Part shown: in pieces, positions 52,937-60,082 of the stretch
How positions within the stretch are numbered: the first letter of the stretch is position 1
Layout: each line of letters opens with the position of its first letter
Source of the DNA: Verrucomicrobiota bacterium
GTDB taxonomy: Bacteria > Verrucomicrobiota > Verrucomicrobiia > Opitutales > Opitutaceae
Reading direction: 5' to 3'
Assembly: GCA_023426435.1 (NCBI GenBank)
Contig: JAFAAS010000185.1
Span: forward strand, 1 to 64,000
Length of the DNA: 64,000 nt
Made by a program: the position numbers and the translations under genes
Notes under the pieces: model-generated
The model's input: only the letters and a program-made list of their open reading frames with translations
Databases searched by the model: none
What the model was told of the DNA's origin: nothing

Positions 52937-53917
52937 ATGAAAGCGGTCGTGATTTCTCAGCCGGGGGAAGCGGGGGTGTTGACGGTGGCGGAGCGGGCGG
53001 AGCCGGAGGTGGGGGCGGGGCAGGTGTTGATCTCCGTGAAGGCGGCGGGGGTGAATCGCGCGGATGTGATTCAGCGGAAGGGGAAGTATCCGGCGCCGAA
53101 AGGTGTCGCGGCGGATGTGCCGGGGCTGGAAGTCGCGGGCGTGGTGGAGGCGTGCGGCGGAGGTGTCGGGCGGTGGAAGGTGGGCGATGCGGTGTGCGCG
53201 TTGTTAGCGGGCGGAGGTTATGCGGAGAAGGTGGTGGTGGATGCGGGGCATTGTCTGCCGGTGCCGCGGGGGATGTCGTGGACGGATGCGGCGGCGTTGC
53301 CGGAGGCGATGTTCACGGTGTGGTCGAATGTGTTTCAGCGCGGGCGGCTGAGTGCGGGCGAGACGTTGCTCGTGCATGGCGGGACGAGCGGGATCGGGAT
53401 GGCGGCGATCCAGTTGGCGCGGGCGTTGGGGGCGCGAGTGTTTGCGACGGCGGGGAGCGAGGAGAAGTGTCGCGCGGCGGAGGCGGCGGGCGCGGAACGG
53501 TGTATCAATTATCGCACGACGGACTTCGAGGCGGAGTTGAAGGGGGTGGGCGTCGACGTGGTGCTCGACATGGTCGGCGGGGATTACGTGGCGAAAAATC
53601 TGAATCTGCTGCGGCCGGAGGGGCGGCTGGTGTTCATCAACACGGCGAAGGGCGCGAAGGTGGAGGTGAATTTGATGCAGGTGATGGCGCAGCGGTTGAC
53701 GATCACGGGGAGCACGCTGCGGGCGCGGGAGACGGAGTTTAAGAGCGCGCTGGCGGCGGAGATCGAGGCGCGGGTGTGGCCGTTGATCGAGGCGGGGAAG
53801 GTGAAGGCGAGCGTGTTTCGCGTTTTCCCGATGAGCGAGGCGGCGGGGGCGCACCGGCTGATGGAGAGCAGTGCGCATGTGGGAAAGATTGTTTTGGAGT
53901 GGGGGCGGGGGAGGTGA
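52937..53917 (+). CDS. NAD(P)H:quinone oxidoreductase of the zeta-crystallin (MDR) group
   Basis: The 326-residue protein has a GroES-like N-terminal domain (KAAGVNRADVIQRKGKYP, VPGLEVAGVVEACG) and a Rossmann domain with VHGGTSGIGMAAIQLARALGA and RLVFINTAKGA. The structural and catalytic zinc ligands of alcohol dehydrogenases are absent, as in quinone oxidoreductases. It reduces quinones or enones with NADPH. The ATG MKAVVISQPGEAG matches the family start; an in-frame ATG at 52826 is rejected. Confidence 0.92.
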   Translation: MKAVVISQPGEAGVLTVAERAEPEVGAGQVLISVKAAGVNRADVIQRKGKYPAPKGVAADVPGLEVAGVVEACGGGVGRWKVGDAVCALLAGGGYAEKVVVDAGHCLPVPRGMSWTDAAALPEAMFTVWSNVFQRGRLSAGETLLVHGGTSGIGMAAIQLARALGARVFATAGSEEKCRAAEAAGAERCINYRTTDFEAELKGVGVDVVLDMVGGDYVAKNLNLLRPEGRLVFINTAKGAKVEVNLMQVMAQRLTITGSTLRARETEFKSALAAEIEARVWPLIEAGKVKASVFRVFPMSEAAGAHRLMESSAHVGKIVLEWGRGR

Positions 53918-53974
53918 GAGTTGAGAGATGAGGGTTGAGTGAGGAGGGCGCTGAGCTGAGAGCTTGGAGCTCAG

Positions 53975-54155
53975 TGTCCTGTCCCGCAGGAAACCTCGAT
54001 AATTCGGGGCACCTGACAGTGGTTGTCATTCTGAGCGTAGCGAAGAATCCAATGCGACGATCGGCCGCGGACGCACACGTGGATTTTTCGCTGCGCTCAG
54101 AATGACAGCCATCACTTGGCATTCGAATTCCTAACGTTACTTGCGGGACAGGACA
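53975..54155. repeat. Nested inverted repeat, MITE-like, 181 bp
   Basis: Outer arms TGTCCTGTCCCGCA and TGCGGGACAGGACA match perfectly over 14 bases. Inner arms of 28 bases at 54024-54051 and 54080-54107 match at 26 of 28 positions around a 28-base loop. The inner arm contains CATTCTGAGCGTAGCGAAGAA, a sequence recurring in intergenic regions of several soil phyla. The element fills the gap between convergent genes and carries no open frame. Confidence 0.8.
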
Positions 54156-54213
54156 TTAGAGGCTGGAGCGGGGAGCGCGCGGCGGGGAAAGAGAGAAAGA
54201 GGAAAGAGTAAGA

Positions 54214-55131
54214 TTAGGAATGGAGCTTCGCGCGAAGGTCGGTGTGGAGTTGGGCGAGGGCGGGGGTGTCGATGTTTTTGGCGCGGGCGCGGCGGAGGGG
54301 TTCGCCCCAGATGGGGTCGAGTTCGACTTCGCGGCCGGCGAGGTAGTCGACGAGACTGGACGGTTGATAGGCGCCCATGGGCGGGGTGACGCGGAGTTGT
54401 TCGTCGATGAAGGCGTCGGTGATCGTGACGCCGTGAGCGGCGGCGGCGCGTTGGACGTCTTGCATCAATGCGCGGGCGCGGGCGACGAGGGCGGGATCGG
54501 CGCAGATACGGTCGGTGGTGAGTCCGCCGGCGGCGATGGCGAGACCGTTGAAAGGGATGTTCCAGACGAGTTTGTGCCAGCGGGCGGAGCGGACGTCGTC
54601 GGTGAGTTGGACGCGGATGTGCGCGGCGTCGAGGGTGTCGGCGAGGCGGCGGGTGCGGTCGGTGGCGGGGCCGGAGAATTCGCCGAGGATGATGAAACCG
54701 GCGCGATAGACGGTGACCTCGGCGGGGGCGGTGCGGGTGGCGCCGATGATGCCGAGGGCGCTGAGGACGCGATGAGCGCCGACGAGGGAGGCGAGATGTT
54801 CGTCGGGGCCGAGTCCGTTTTGGATGGTGAGGACGGCGGTGTCGGCGTGGAGGAGAGGCGGAAGGAGTTGGGCGAGGGAGTCGTTGGCGGTGGCTTTGAG
54901 CGTGATGAAGACGAGATCGACGGGACCGATGTCGGCGGTGTCGGTGAACGCGGCGACCGGGCGAAGCTCGAGGGTTTCGTGGGATTCGTTGAGGTGCGCG
55001 AGGATCGAGCCGCGGGTGCGAACGGTGGGGAGATCGCTGCGGATGAGAAAGCGGACGTCGTGGCCGGCGAGGGCGAGACGCGTGCCGTAGTAGAGTCCGA
55101 GGGCGCCGGAGCCGAGGATGGCGATGGTCAT
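54214..55131 (-). CDS. panE: Ketopantoate reductase-family protein (PanE/ApbA)
   Basis: PanE reduces 2-dehydropantoate to pantoate with NADPH in CoA synthesis. The 305-residue protein has the Rossmann GSGALGLYYGTRLALAGHDV start, LKATANDSLAQLLPPLL, LTIQNGLGPDEHL, RSARWHKLVWNIPFNGL and a C-terminal helical domain. Position of lysine in RWHKLVWN matches the catalytic residue in the family. Family members also include other 2-oxo acid reductases, so the substrate is provisional. Confidence 0.88.
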   Translation of the reverse strand: MTIAILGSGALGLYYGTRLALAGHDVRFLIRSDLPTVRTRGSILAHLNESHETLELRPVAAFTDTADIGPVDLVFITLKATANDSLAQLLPPLLHADTAVLTIQNGLGPDEHLASLVGAHRVLSALGIIGATRTAPAEVTVYRAGFIILGEFSGPATDRTRRLADTLDAAHIRVQLTDDVRSARWHKLVWNIPFNGLAIAAGGLTTDRICADPALVARARALMQDVQRAAAAHGVTITDAFIDEQLRVTPPMGAYQPSSLVDYLAGREVELDPIWGEPLRRARAKNIDTPALAQLHTDLRAKLHS

Positions 55132-55146
55132 GGGAGAATGTTTTTA

Positions 55147-55220
55147 AGATCCAAGCTCCAAGATCCAAGCTCCAGGGGAATGACCAATGATCAAGAAGCG
55201 CGAGCGAGCTCGCGGCCTAT
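55147..55220. repeat. Tandem AGATCCAAGCTCCA duplication and REP-like hairpin
   Basis: A 14-base unit AGATCCAAGCTCCA occurs twice in a row (55147-55174). Further on, CGCGAG and CTCGCG form a hairpin with a GCCTAT tail (55199-55220), which on the other strand reads ATAGGC plus the palindrome. Confidence 0.65.
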
Positions 55221-55236
55221 GGGCGGAGAGCGCGAA

Positions 55237-55656
55237 TCAGGAGCGGCGGGGGCGGAAGTAATAGAGGCTGAAAAGGAGCATGAGGATGCCGAGGTAACGG
55301 AGGCCCGGGCTGCGGAGCATCATGAATGCGGCGCCAAAGTAGAAAATGGAGATCAGGATGGTGACGAGGGTGCGGCGAAAGTCGTCGGCGGGGCGGTCGG
55401 CCGGCGGGCGGCGAGAGGTGGAGGAATTGCGGTGGGCGGGGTTTTGCGCGAGGTCGCGGTCGTAGGCGGCGCGGCGGGCGGGATCGCTGAGGACCTCGTA
55501 GGCGGCGTTGATGGCCTTCATGGCGGCTTCGTTTTCGGCGGTGCGGCTGCGGTCGTGGTCGGGGTGGTATTTGCGCGCGAGGGAACGGTAGGCGGCTTGG
55601 ATGACCTCGATGGGGGCGTCGCGAGAGACTTTGAGCGTGTCGTAGTGGGTGCGCAC
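55237..55656 (-). CDS. J-domain protein with C-terminal membrane helices
   Basis: Residues 3-70 form a complete J domain, with the Hsp70-stimulating HPD at 31-33 (YRSLARKYHPDHD) and the INAAYEVLSDPARRAAYDRDL end. After a basic linker, two hydrophobic segments (LVTILISIFYFGAAFMML and LGILMLLFSLYYF) anchor it in the membrane. The start is GTG, giving the usual RTHYDTLKVS. It may recruit DnaK to the inner membrane. There is no zinc or substrate-binding domain as in DnaJ. Confidence 0.9.
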   Translation of the reverse strand: MRTHYDTLKVSRDAPIEVIQAAYRSLARKYHPDHDRSRTAENEAAMKAINAAYEVLSDPARRAAYDRDLAQNPAHRNSSTSRRPPADRPADDFRRTLVTILISIFYFGAAFMMLRSPGLRYLGILMLLFSLYYFRPRRS

Positions 55657-55670
55657 CGGGTGAGGAGGCG

Positions 55671-55708
55671 GAAAAGCTGAAACACTGAAAAGCTGAAACG
55701 CTGAAATC
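55671..55708. repeat. Second GCTGAAA tandem array
   Basis: Four copies of a roughly 10-base unit around GCTGAAA or ACTGAAA lie between the J-domain gene and the next start, like the array at 44605-44650. Confidence 0.65.
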
Positions 55709-55832
55709 GGGCGGCTTTGGAGGCTAAGTGGGTGAGTTCGCGAGCGGGGCGGTCGGCCGGGGAGCGGAAAACTTTAGGAGAATTTTCGATTATTTTGTGG
55801 CGGGCGACGAGACGGTGGATTGTTTCGGGTGT

Positions 55833-56579
55833 ATGCGCGTGCGCGGACTCGCAGGTATCTTGCTGGTGATGGGAGCGATCGGCGGGGCGTTGGCGGTTTT
55901 TGGAGGGAAGGAGAGAAGGGACGCTTGGGACGCGAGAACGAGTGAAGGAGCGGCAGACGCGTCGGTAGGGGAAGTGATTTGGAAAGCGGAGAGGGAGTCG
56001 CGCGAAATTCAAAATCACGCGTTGGCCGCTAGGGAGCTCGCGGCTACGGCGAGGGTGGTGGAGGCGACCGAGGAGGAGAATGCGGCTTTGGCGGAGACGA
56101 TCCAGTTGCAGCAGATGGCGGAAGGGACGGGGTTGGAACTGGCGCCGGAGCAATGGGCGGCGCTGGCGGAGGTGACGCGTCGGATGCAGGTGTGGCGGGG
56201 AGTGGTTGAAGCGGAAATTGGGGCGGTGCAGGTGGTGGCGCCCGGGCGATGGCGGATGGATGTGCCGGGGTATGTGGAGATGGGGGCGGGGATGCGGGCG
56301 CGGTTTTTTGGAGAAATCGGTGACGTGTTGGGCGCGAGGGTGGCGGCGGACGTCATCGATAAGCTCGGGGCGGAGTTCGAAGGGTATTTCGCGGGATTCG
56401 GCGTGAGCTTGCAGACGCTGGATATTTCGGGAGATCAGCGGGGAAGCGACGAGGGGTGGCAGGTGACGAGAACGATCGCGTATTCGAAAAATGTGACGAG
56501 CGGGGAGCAGGTGACGGTGAGGCGAGAGACGTATTTTGTGGGGCGGGAGGATCCGGTGGTGGTGAGGGTGAGAGGGTGA
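55833..56579 (+). CDS. Membrane-anchored hypothetical protein with coiled coil, 248 aa
   Basis: An N-terminal hydrophobic segment (LAGILLVMGAIGGALAVFGG) acts as signal or anchor. A charged helical stretch follows (about 50-130, AERESREIQNHALAARELAATARVVEAT), then a beta-rich C-terminal domain (VQVVAPGRWRMDVPGYVEMG, VTRTIAYSKNVTSGEQVTVRRETYFVG). I do not recognise the family. The ATG is set where the hydrophobic helix begins; in-frame codons upstream to 55728 are less regular. Confidence 0.62.
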   Translation: MRVRGLAGILLVMGAIGGALAVFGGKERRDAWDARTSEGAADASVGEVIWKAERESREIQNHALAARELAATARVVEATEEENAALAETIQLQQMAEGTGLELAPEQWAALAEVTRRMQVWRGVVEAEIGAVQVVAPGRWRMDVPGYVEMGAGMRARFFGEIGDVLGARVAADVIDKLGAEFEGYFAGFGVSLQTLDISGDQRGSDEGWQVTRTIAYSKNVTSGEQVTVRRETYFVGREDPVVVRVRG

Positions 56580-56723
56580 GAGGGTGAGGGGGACTACGGG
56601 ACTACGGACCACGGGACTACGGGATTATGGACTGCGGGACTATGGGTGGCTGGATTTGGGGAAAGTGGGGTGGGGATGTCGGGAGGAGACGGGGTGGATC
56701 GTCGATGAGGTGGAGATCTATTT

Positions 56724-57467
56724 ATGAGCACACGGACATTTCCCGGGCCGAGAGTGGTGTCGCGCGAAGAGTGGTTGAAGGCGCGAAAGGAATTACTGGC
56801 CGAAGAGAAGGCGTTGACGCGGGCGCGCGATGCGCTGGCGGCGAAGCGCCGACGGCTGCCGATGGTGAAGATTGAGAAGGACTATGTTTTCACGGCGCCG
56901 GGAGGGAGGCGGGTGGGATTCGCGGAGTTGTTCGAAGGGCGGCGGCAGTTGTATGTGCATCACTTCATGTGGAACGATGACCGCGGGCACTGCATGGGTT
57001 GCACGGCGGCGGCGGATACGGGGTTCGACAATCCGAAGATGCGGGCGTTTCTGGCGGGAAAGGATGTGACCTTCGTGGCGGTGTCGCGGGCGCCGATCGC
57101 GGAAATCGAAAAGACGCAGAAGGAGAAAGGGTGGACGTTTCCGTGGTATTCGTCGGAAGGAAGCGATTTCAATTACGATTTCCACGTGACGCTCGATGAG
57201 GCGAAAGCGCCGATCGAATACAATTATCGCAACAAGGCGGAGCTGATCGCGGCGGGGGTGAAGGAGGAGGATTTGAGAGGCGATTGGACGGTGAACAGCG
57301 TGTTCGTGCGGGACGGCGACGGGGTGTATCACACGTATTCGGCGTTCGCGCGCGGGTTGGATCATTTGTTTGTGCCGGTGAATTTTTTGGATCTGACGCC
57401 GTATGGGCGGCAGGAGGATTGGGAGGATTCGCCGGAAGGGTGGCCGCAACGGCCGACGTATGGCTGA
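56724..57467 (+). CDS. DUF899-family thioredoxin-like protein
   Basis: The 247-residue protein follows the DUF899 pattern: SREEWLKARKELLAEEKALTR, LPMVKIEKDYVF, LFEGRRQLYVHHFMWND, HCMGCTAAADT and WTFPWYSSEGSDFNYDF. The C-x-x-C in HCMGC sits where thioredoxin-like folds carry their redox pair. The role is unestablished. An upstream GGAGAT lies six bases before the ATG. It is probably cytoplasmic. Confidence 0.92.
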   Translation: MSTRTFPGPRVVSREEWLKARKELLAEEKALTRARDALAAKRRRLPMVKIEKDYVFTAPGGRRVGFAELFEGRRQLYVHHFMWNDDRGHCMGCTAAADTGFDNPKMRAFLAGKDVTFVAVSRAPIAEIEKTQKEKGWTFPWYSSEGSDFNYDFHVTLDEAKAPIEYNYRNKAELIAAGVKEEDLRGDWTVNSVFVRDGDGVYHTYSAFARGLDHLFVPVNFLDLTPYGRQEDWEDSPEGWPQRPTYG

Positions 57468-57489
57468 GAGGCGTGGTGGCGGATGGAAA

Positions 57490-57566
57490 AGCACGGTCAG
57501 GTTGACCGTGCTACGGTGCGAGGGGCGCGATTTCGGAACGGCGGGGTCGGGAGACCCCGCCCTACA
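57490..57566. repeat. Pair of REP-like hairpins ending in CTAC
   Basis: The first (57490-57514) has arms AGCACGGTCA and TGACCGTGCT and ends CTAC. The second (57540-57566) has arms GGCGGGGTC and GACCCCGCC and ends CTACA. On the opposite strand each reads GTAG followed by a hairpin. They occupy the gap between the DUF899 and the repeat-protein genes. Confidence 0.7.
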
Positions 57567-57660
57567 CGGGAGGGGTGCGGGTTTGGGAGGGGGAAGCTTT
57601 CAGGGAGTTGGGCAGAGGTTGGGCGTTGAGGCCGGTGGCGCGGCGGCGTAGCGACGAAGG

Positions 57661-58929
57661 ATGAGCAAAGAGTCGCGTCGACGGAATGGGGTGATCGTGG
57701 TGGTGCTGCTGGTTTTGGCGGTGCTGTTGTTGTTGTTGTTCGTGCGATGCCGGCCCGAGCAGACGGGCGTGACGCCGGCGACGGCGGCTCAGGAGCTGAG
57801 CGAGAAGTCGGATGCGGCGGTGCTGCAGCCGAGTGGGCCGGCGGAACCGACGAAGGAAACGGAGGAGGTGCTGACGCCGGCGACGGTGCAGGGGCCGAGC
57901 GAAGTGGAAGCGGGGGCCAAGTTTGCCGTCGCCTGGACAGGGCCGAACAACGAGCAGGATTTCATCACGATCGTGAAGCCGGACGCGCCGGAGCGCGCGT
58001 ATTCAAATTATGAAGACGTGCGGCGGGGAAATCCGCTGGAGCTGACGGCGCCGATCGAGGCGGGGGAATGGGAACTCCGTTATGTAACGAGCAAGACGCG
58101 GACGGTGTTGGGACGGGCGCCGTTGCGGGTGACGGCGGCGGAGGCGACGTTGGACGCGCCGCGCGCGGCGGTGCTGGGAAGCGAGATCGAAGTTGCGTGG
58201 ACGGGGCCGAACAATGCGCAGGATTATGTGACGGTCGTGCGGGTGGAGACGCCGGACGGGAAGTATGGAAATTACACAGAAACGAAGGGCGGATCGCCGC
58301 TGAGGTTGAAGATGCCGCCGGAGGCGGGAGCGTGGGAAATTCGTTATGTGACGGGGCAGGGGGCGAAGGTGTTGGCGCGGCGGGCGATCGAGGTTAGGGA
58401 AGCGGAGATCGAGTTGTCGGCGCCGCGGGAGGCGATTGCGGGATCGGAGGTGGAGGTGGAGTGGAAAGGGCCGAACAACACGCAGGATTACATCACGATT
58501 GTCGCGAAGGGGACGAAGGACGGGCAGTATGGAAACTATCGCGAGACGCGGCACGGGTCGCCGTTGAAGGTGACGGCGCCGATCGAGGCGGGAGAGGCGG
58601 AGCTCAGGTATATGTCCGGGCAGGGCGGACGGGTGTTGGGGCGGCGGGACATCCGAGTGGTTGCGGCGGAGGTGACGCTGGACGCGGTCGACACGGTGAA
58701 GGCGGGCGAGACGGTGGAAGTCGCGTGGACGGGGCCGAATCATCCGAGCGATTACATCACGATCGTTCCGGCGGATTTGCCCGACGGGAGGTATGCGGCG
58801 TATGCGGAAACGAAGAAAGGATCGCCGGTGAAGATCGCGGCGCCGAAAGAGGCGGGGGCGGCGGAGATTCGCTATGTGGCGGGGCAGGGATCGAAGACGC
58901 TGGCGAGGCGGGCGCTGCGGGTGGAGTAG
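57661..58929 (+). CDS. Membrane-anchored protein with four Ig-like repeats, 422 aa
   Basis: A short basic N-terminus and one helix (VIVVVLLVLAVLLLLLFV) anchor the chain; most of the rest is outside the cytoplasm. After a linker of about 50 residues, four repeats of about 86 residues run to the end. Each has the theme VAWTGPNN or equivalent, DYITIV, YGNY, GSPL, ELRYV and VLGRR or LARRA. Similar repeats accompany von Willebrand factor A proteins in other bacteria, but no such domain is here. Repeats start near residues 76, 162, 250 and 337. Confidence 0.85.
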   Translation: MSKESRRRNGVIVVVLLVLAVLLLLLFVRCRPEQTGVTPATAAQELSEKSDAAVLQPSGPAEPTKETEEVLTPATVQGPSEVEAGAKFAVAWTGPNNEQDFITIVKPDAPERAYSNYEDVRRGNPLELTAPIEAGEWELRYVTSKTRTVLGRAPLRVTAAEATLDAPRAAVLGSEIEVAWTGPNNAQDYVTVVRVETPDGKYGNYTETKGGSPLRLKMPPEAGAWEIRYVTGQGAKVLARRAIEVREAEIELSAPREAIAGSEVEVEWKGPNNTQDYITIVAKGTKDGQYGNYRETRHGSPLKVTAPIEAGEAELRYMSGQGGRVLGRRDIRVVAAEVTLDAVDTVKAGETVEVAWTGPNHPSDYITIVPADLPDGRYAAYAETKKGSPVKIAAPKEAGAAEIRYVAGQGSKTLARRALRVE

Positions 58930-58944
58930 CGGCGCGGTGCGGCC

Positions 58945-58970
58945 GGCACGCGTGGAGGCGTGCCACCACA
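58945..58970. repeat. Short hairpin repeat, GGCACGC type
   Basis: Arms GGCACGC and GCGTGCC flank a six-base loop and are followed by ACCACA. It resembles the other short palindromes between genes, with a less clear CTAC end. Confidence 0.45.
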
Positions 58971-58983
58971 TGTAGGTGGAACT

Positions 58984-60006
58984 TCAATACACTTCGGGCC
59001 AGAGATCGCGACCGTAGACGGTGGCGAAGCGGGAGGGGATTTCGTCGAAGGAGTCGATCCAGAGGGCGCGGGTGCCGAGACGCCGGAGGGAAATGTCGAT
59101 GAGTGCGTCGACTTCGCGGGAAGCGGTGCGGCGAAGGATGGCGAAGTGGCGGAGGGCGACGCGCGGGCTGGAGGCGTCGCGTCCGCTCTGCCGGCGGCGT
59201 TCGGCGGTGGAATAGTGAAGGAGGCGGCGGATGTTTTCGTCGTTCATCGAGAGGCCGATGAAGAGGCAGTTGTATTCCCGGAGCAGATACAGGAACGTGT
59301 AGTTGAAGACGCTGTGGGGCTGGTTGAAGACGTCGAAGTATTCGCCCTCGGTGAAGACGGAGCGGAGCTCGTGGGTGTCGTCCTGGCGGTGGTGGCGGCC
59401 GAACTTGAGCAGCCCGTGCATGTGGTAGATGGGGATGCGGCCGATGCGTTGGGTTTTGTCGGCGCGCTCGATGGTGCGGAAAAGGTAGGCGTGGTAGCGG
59501 GCGGCGGCGTAGGTGCGGAGGACGGCGTCGAGGTTGAAGTTGACGACGGCGCGGATGCGCGGGTTGGGGAGGAACTCGGCGCGGGAGGAGTCGTGTTGGA
59601 CGCAGAGCGCGGTGACGGCGCGCATCGTGGGGCTGTGGTCCTGGACGAAATCGACGAGCTTGCGGCGCTGTGAGGCGGTGGTGATGGCGTCGTGGAACGG
59701 GAAGTCGCGGTAGAGTTGCTCGCGCAGGATGTCGGAGAAGCGCCGGCCGCGAGGGGTTTTGGATTCGAGGATGCCGGCGATGGCGGGGAAGGTGGCGCCG
59801 GTGTCGATCAATGCCTGGACGGTTTTTTGTCCGTGGCGCTGAGGAAGGCAGCATTCGCCCACGCGGAGGAGGAGTTCGGGCCAGTTAGGAAGGCCGCAGC
59901 CGGCGGAGACGCCGGCGCCCAAGGCGAGCACGAGACCTTGGGATTCGTAGCGCGAGCGGAGGAGTAGCCAGCAGTCGCGAGAAGGGTCGGAGCGGGTGCG
60001 AGGCAT
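58984..60006 (-). CDS. SIR2-domain protein
   Basis: The 340-residue protein has the SIR2 nucleotide-binding GAGVSAGCGLPNWPELL near its N-terminus, an AVVNFNLDAVL strand with its Asn/Asp pair and an IYHMHGLL motif holding the catalytic-type histidine. YNCLFIGLSMNDENIRRLLH comes later. This is the SIR2_2-type arrangement found in bacterial NAD-depleting defence proteins as well as in proteins of unknown role. No partner toxin, STING, Argonaute or other defence gene adjoins it. The ATG at 60006 gives MPRTRSDPS; an in-frame extension overlaps the symporter gene. Confidence 0.87.
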   Translation of the reverse strand: MPRTRSDPSRDCWLLLRSRYESQGLVLALGAGVSAGCGLPNWPELLLRVGECCLPQRHGQKTVQALIDTGATFPAIAGILESKTPRGRRFSDILREQLYRDFPFHDAITTASQRRKLVDFVQDHSPTMRAVTALCVQHDSSRAEFLPNPRIRAVVNFNLDAVLRTYAAARYHAYLFRTIERADKTQRIGRIPIYHMHGLLKFGRHHRQDDTHELRSVFTEGEYFDVFNQPHSVFNYTFLYLLREYNCLFIGLSMNDENIRRLLHYSTAERRRQSGRDASSPRVALRHFAILRRTASREVDALIDISLRRLGTRALWIDSFDEIPSRFATVYGRDLWPEVY

Positions 60007-60082
60007 GGCTGTTCGGCAACGGGGTGGGGGCGCGGCGGGGTGGAATGGAAAGGGAGAAAGATAAAAGGAAAGAGAAAGATTT

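Noticed and set aside
54220..55680. 486-codon plus-strand frame opposite panE and the J-domain gene
   Set aside because: Gly/Glu/Asp-rich shadow of two clear minus-strand genes.
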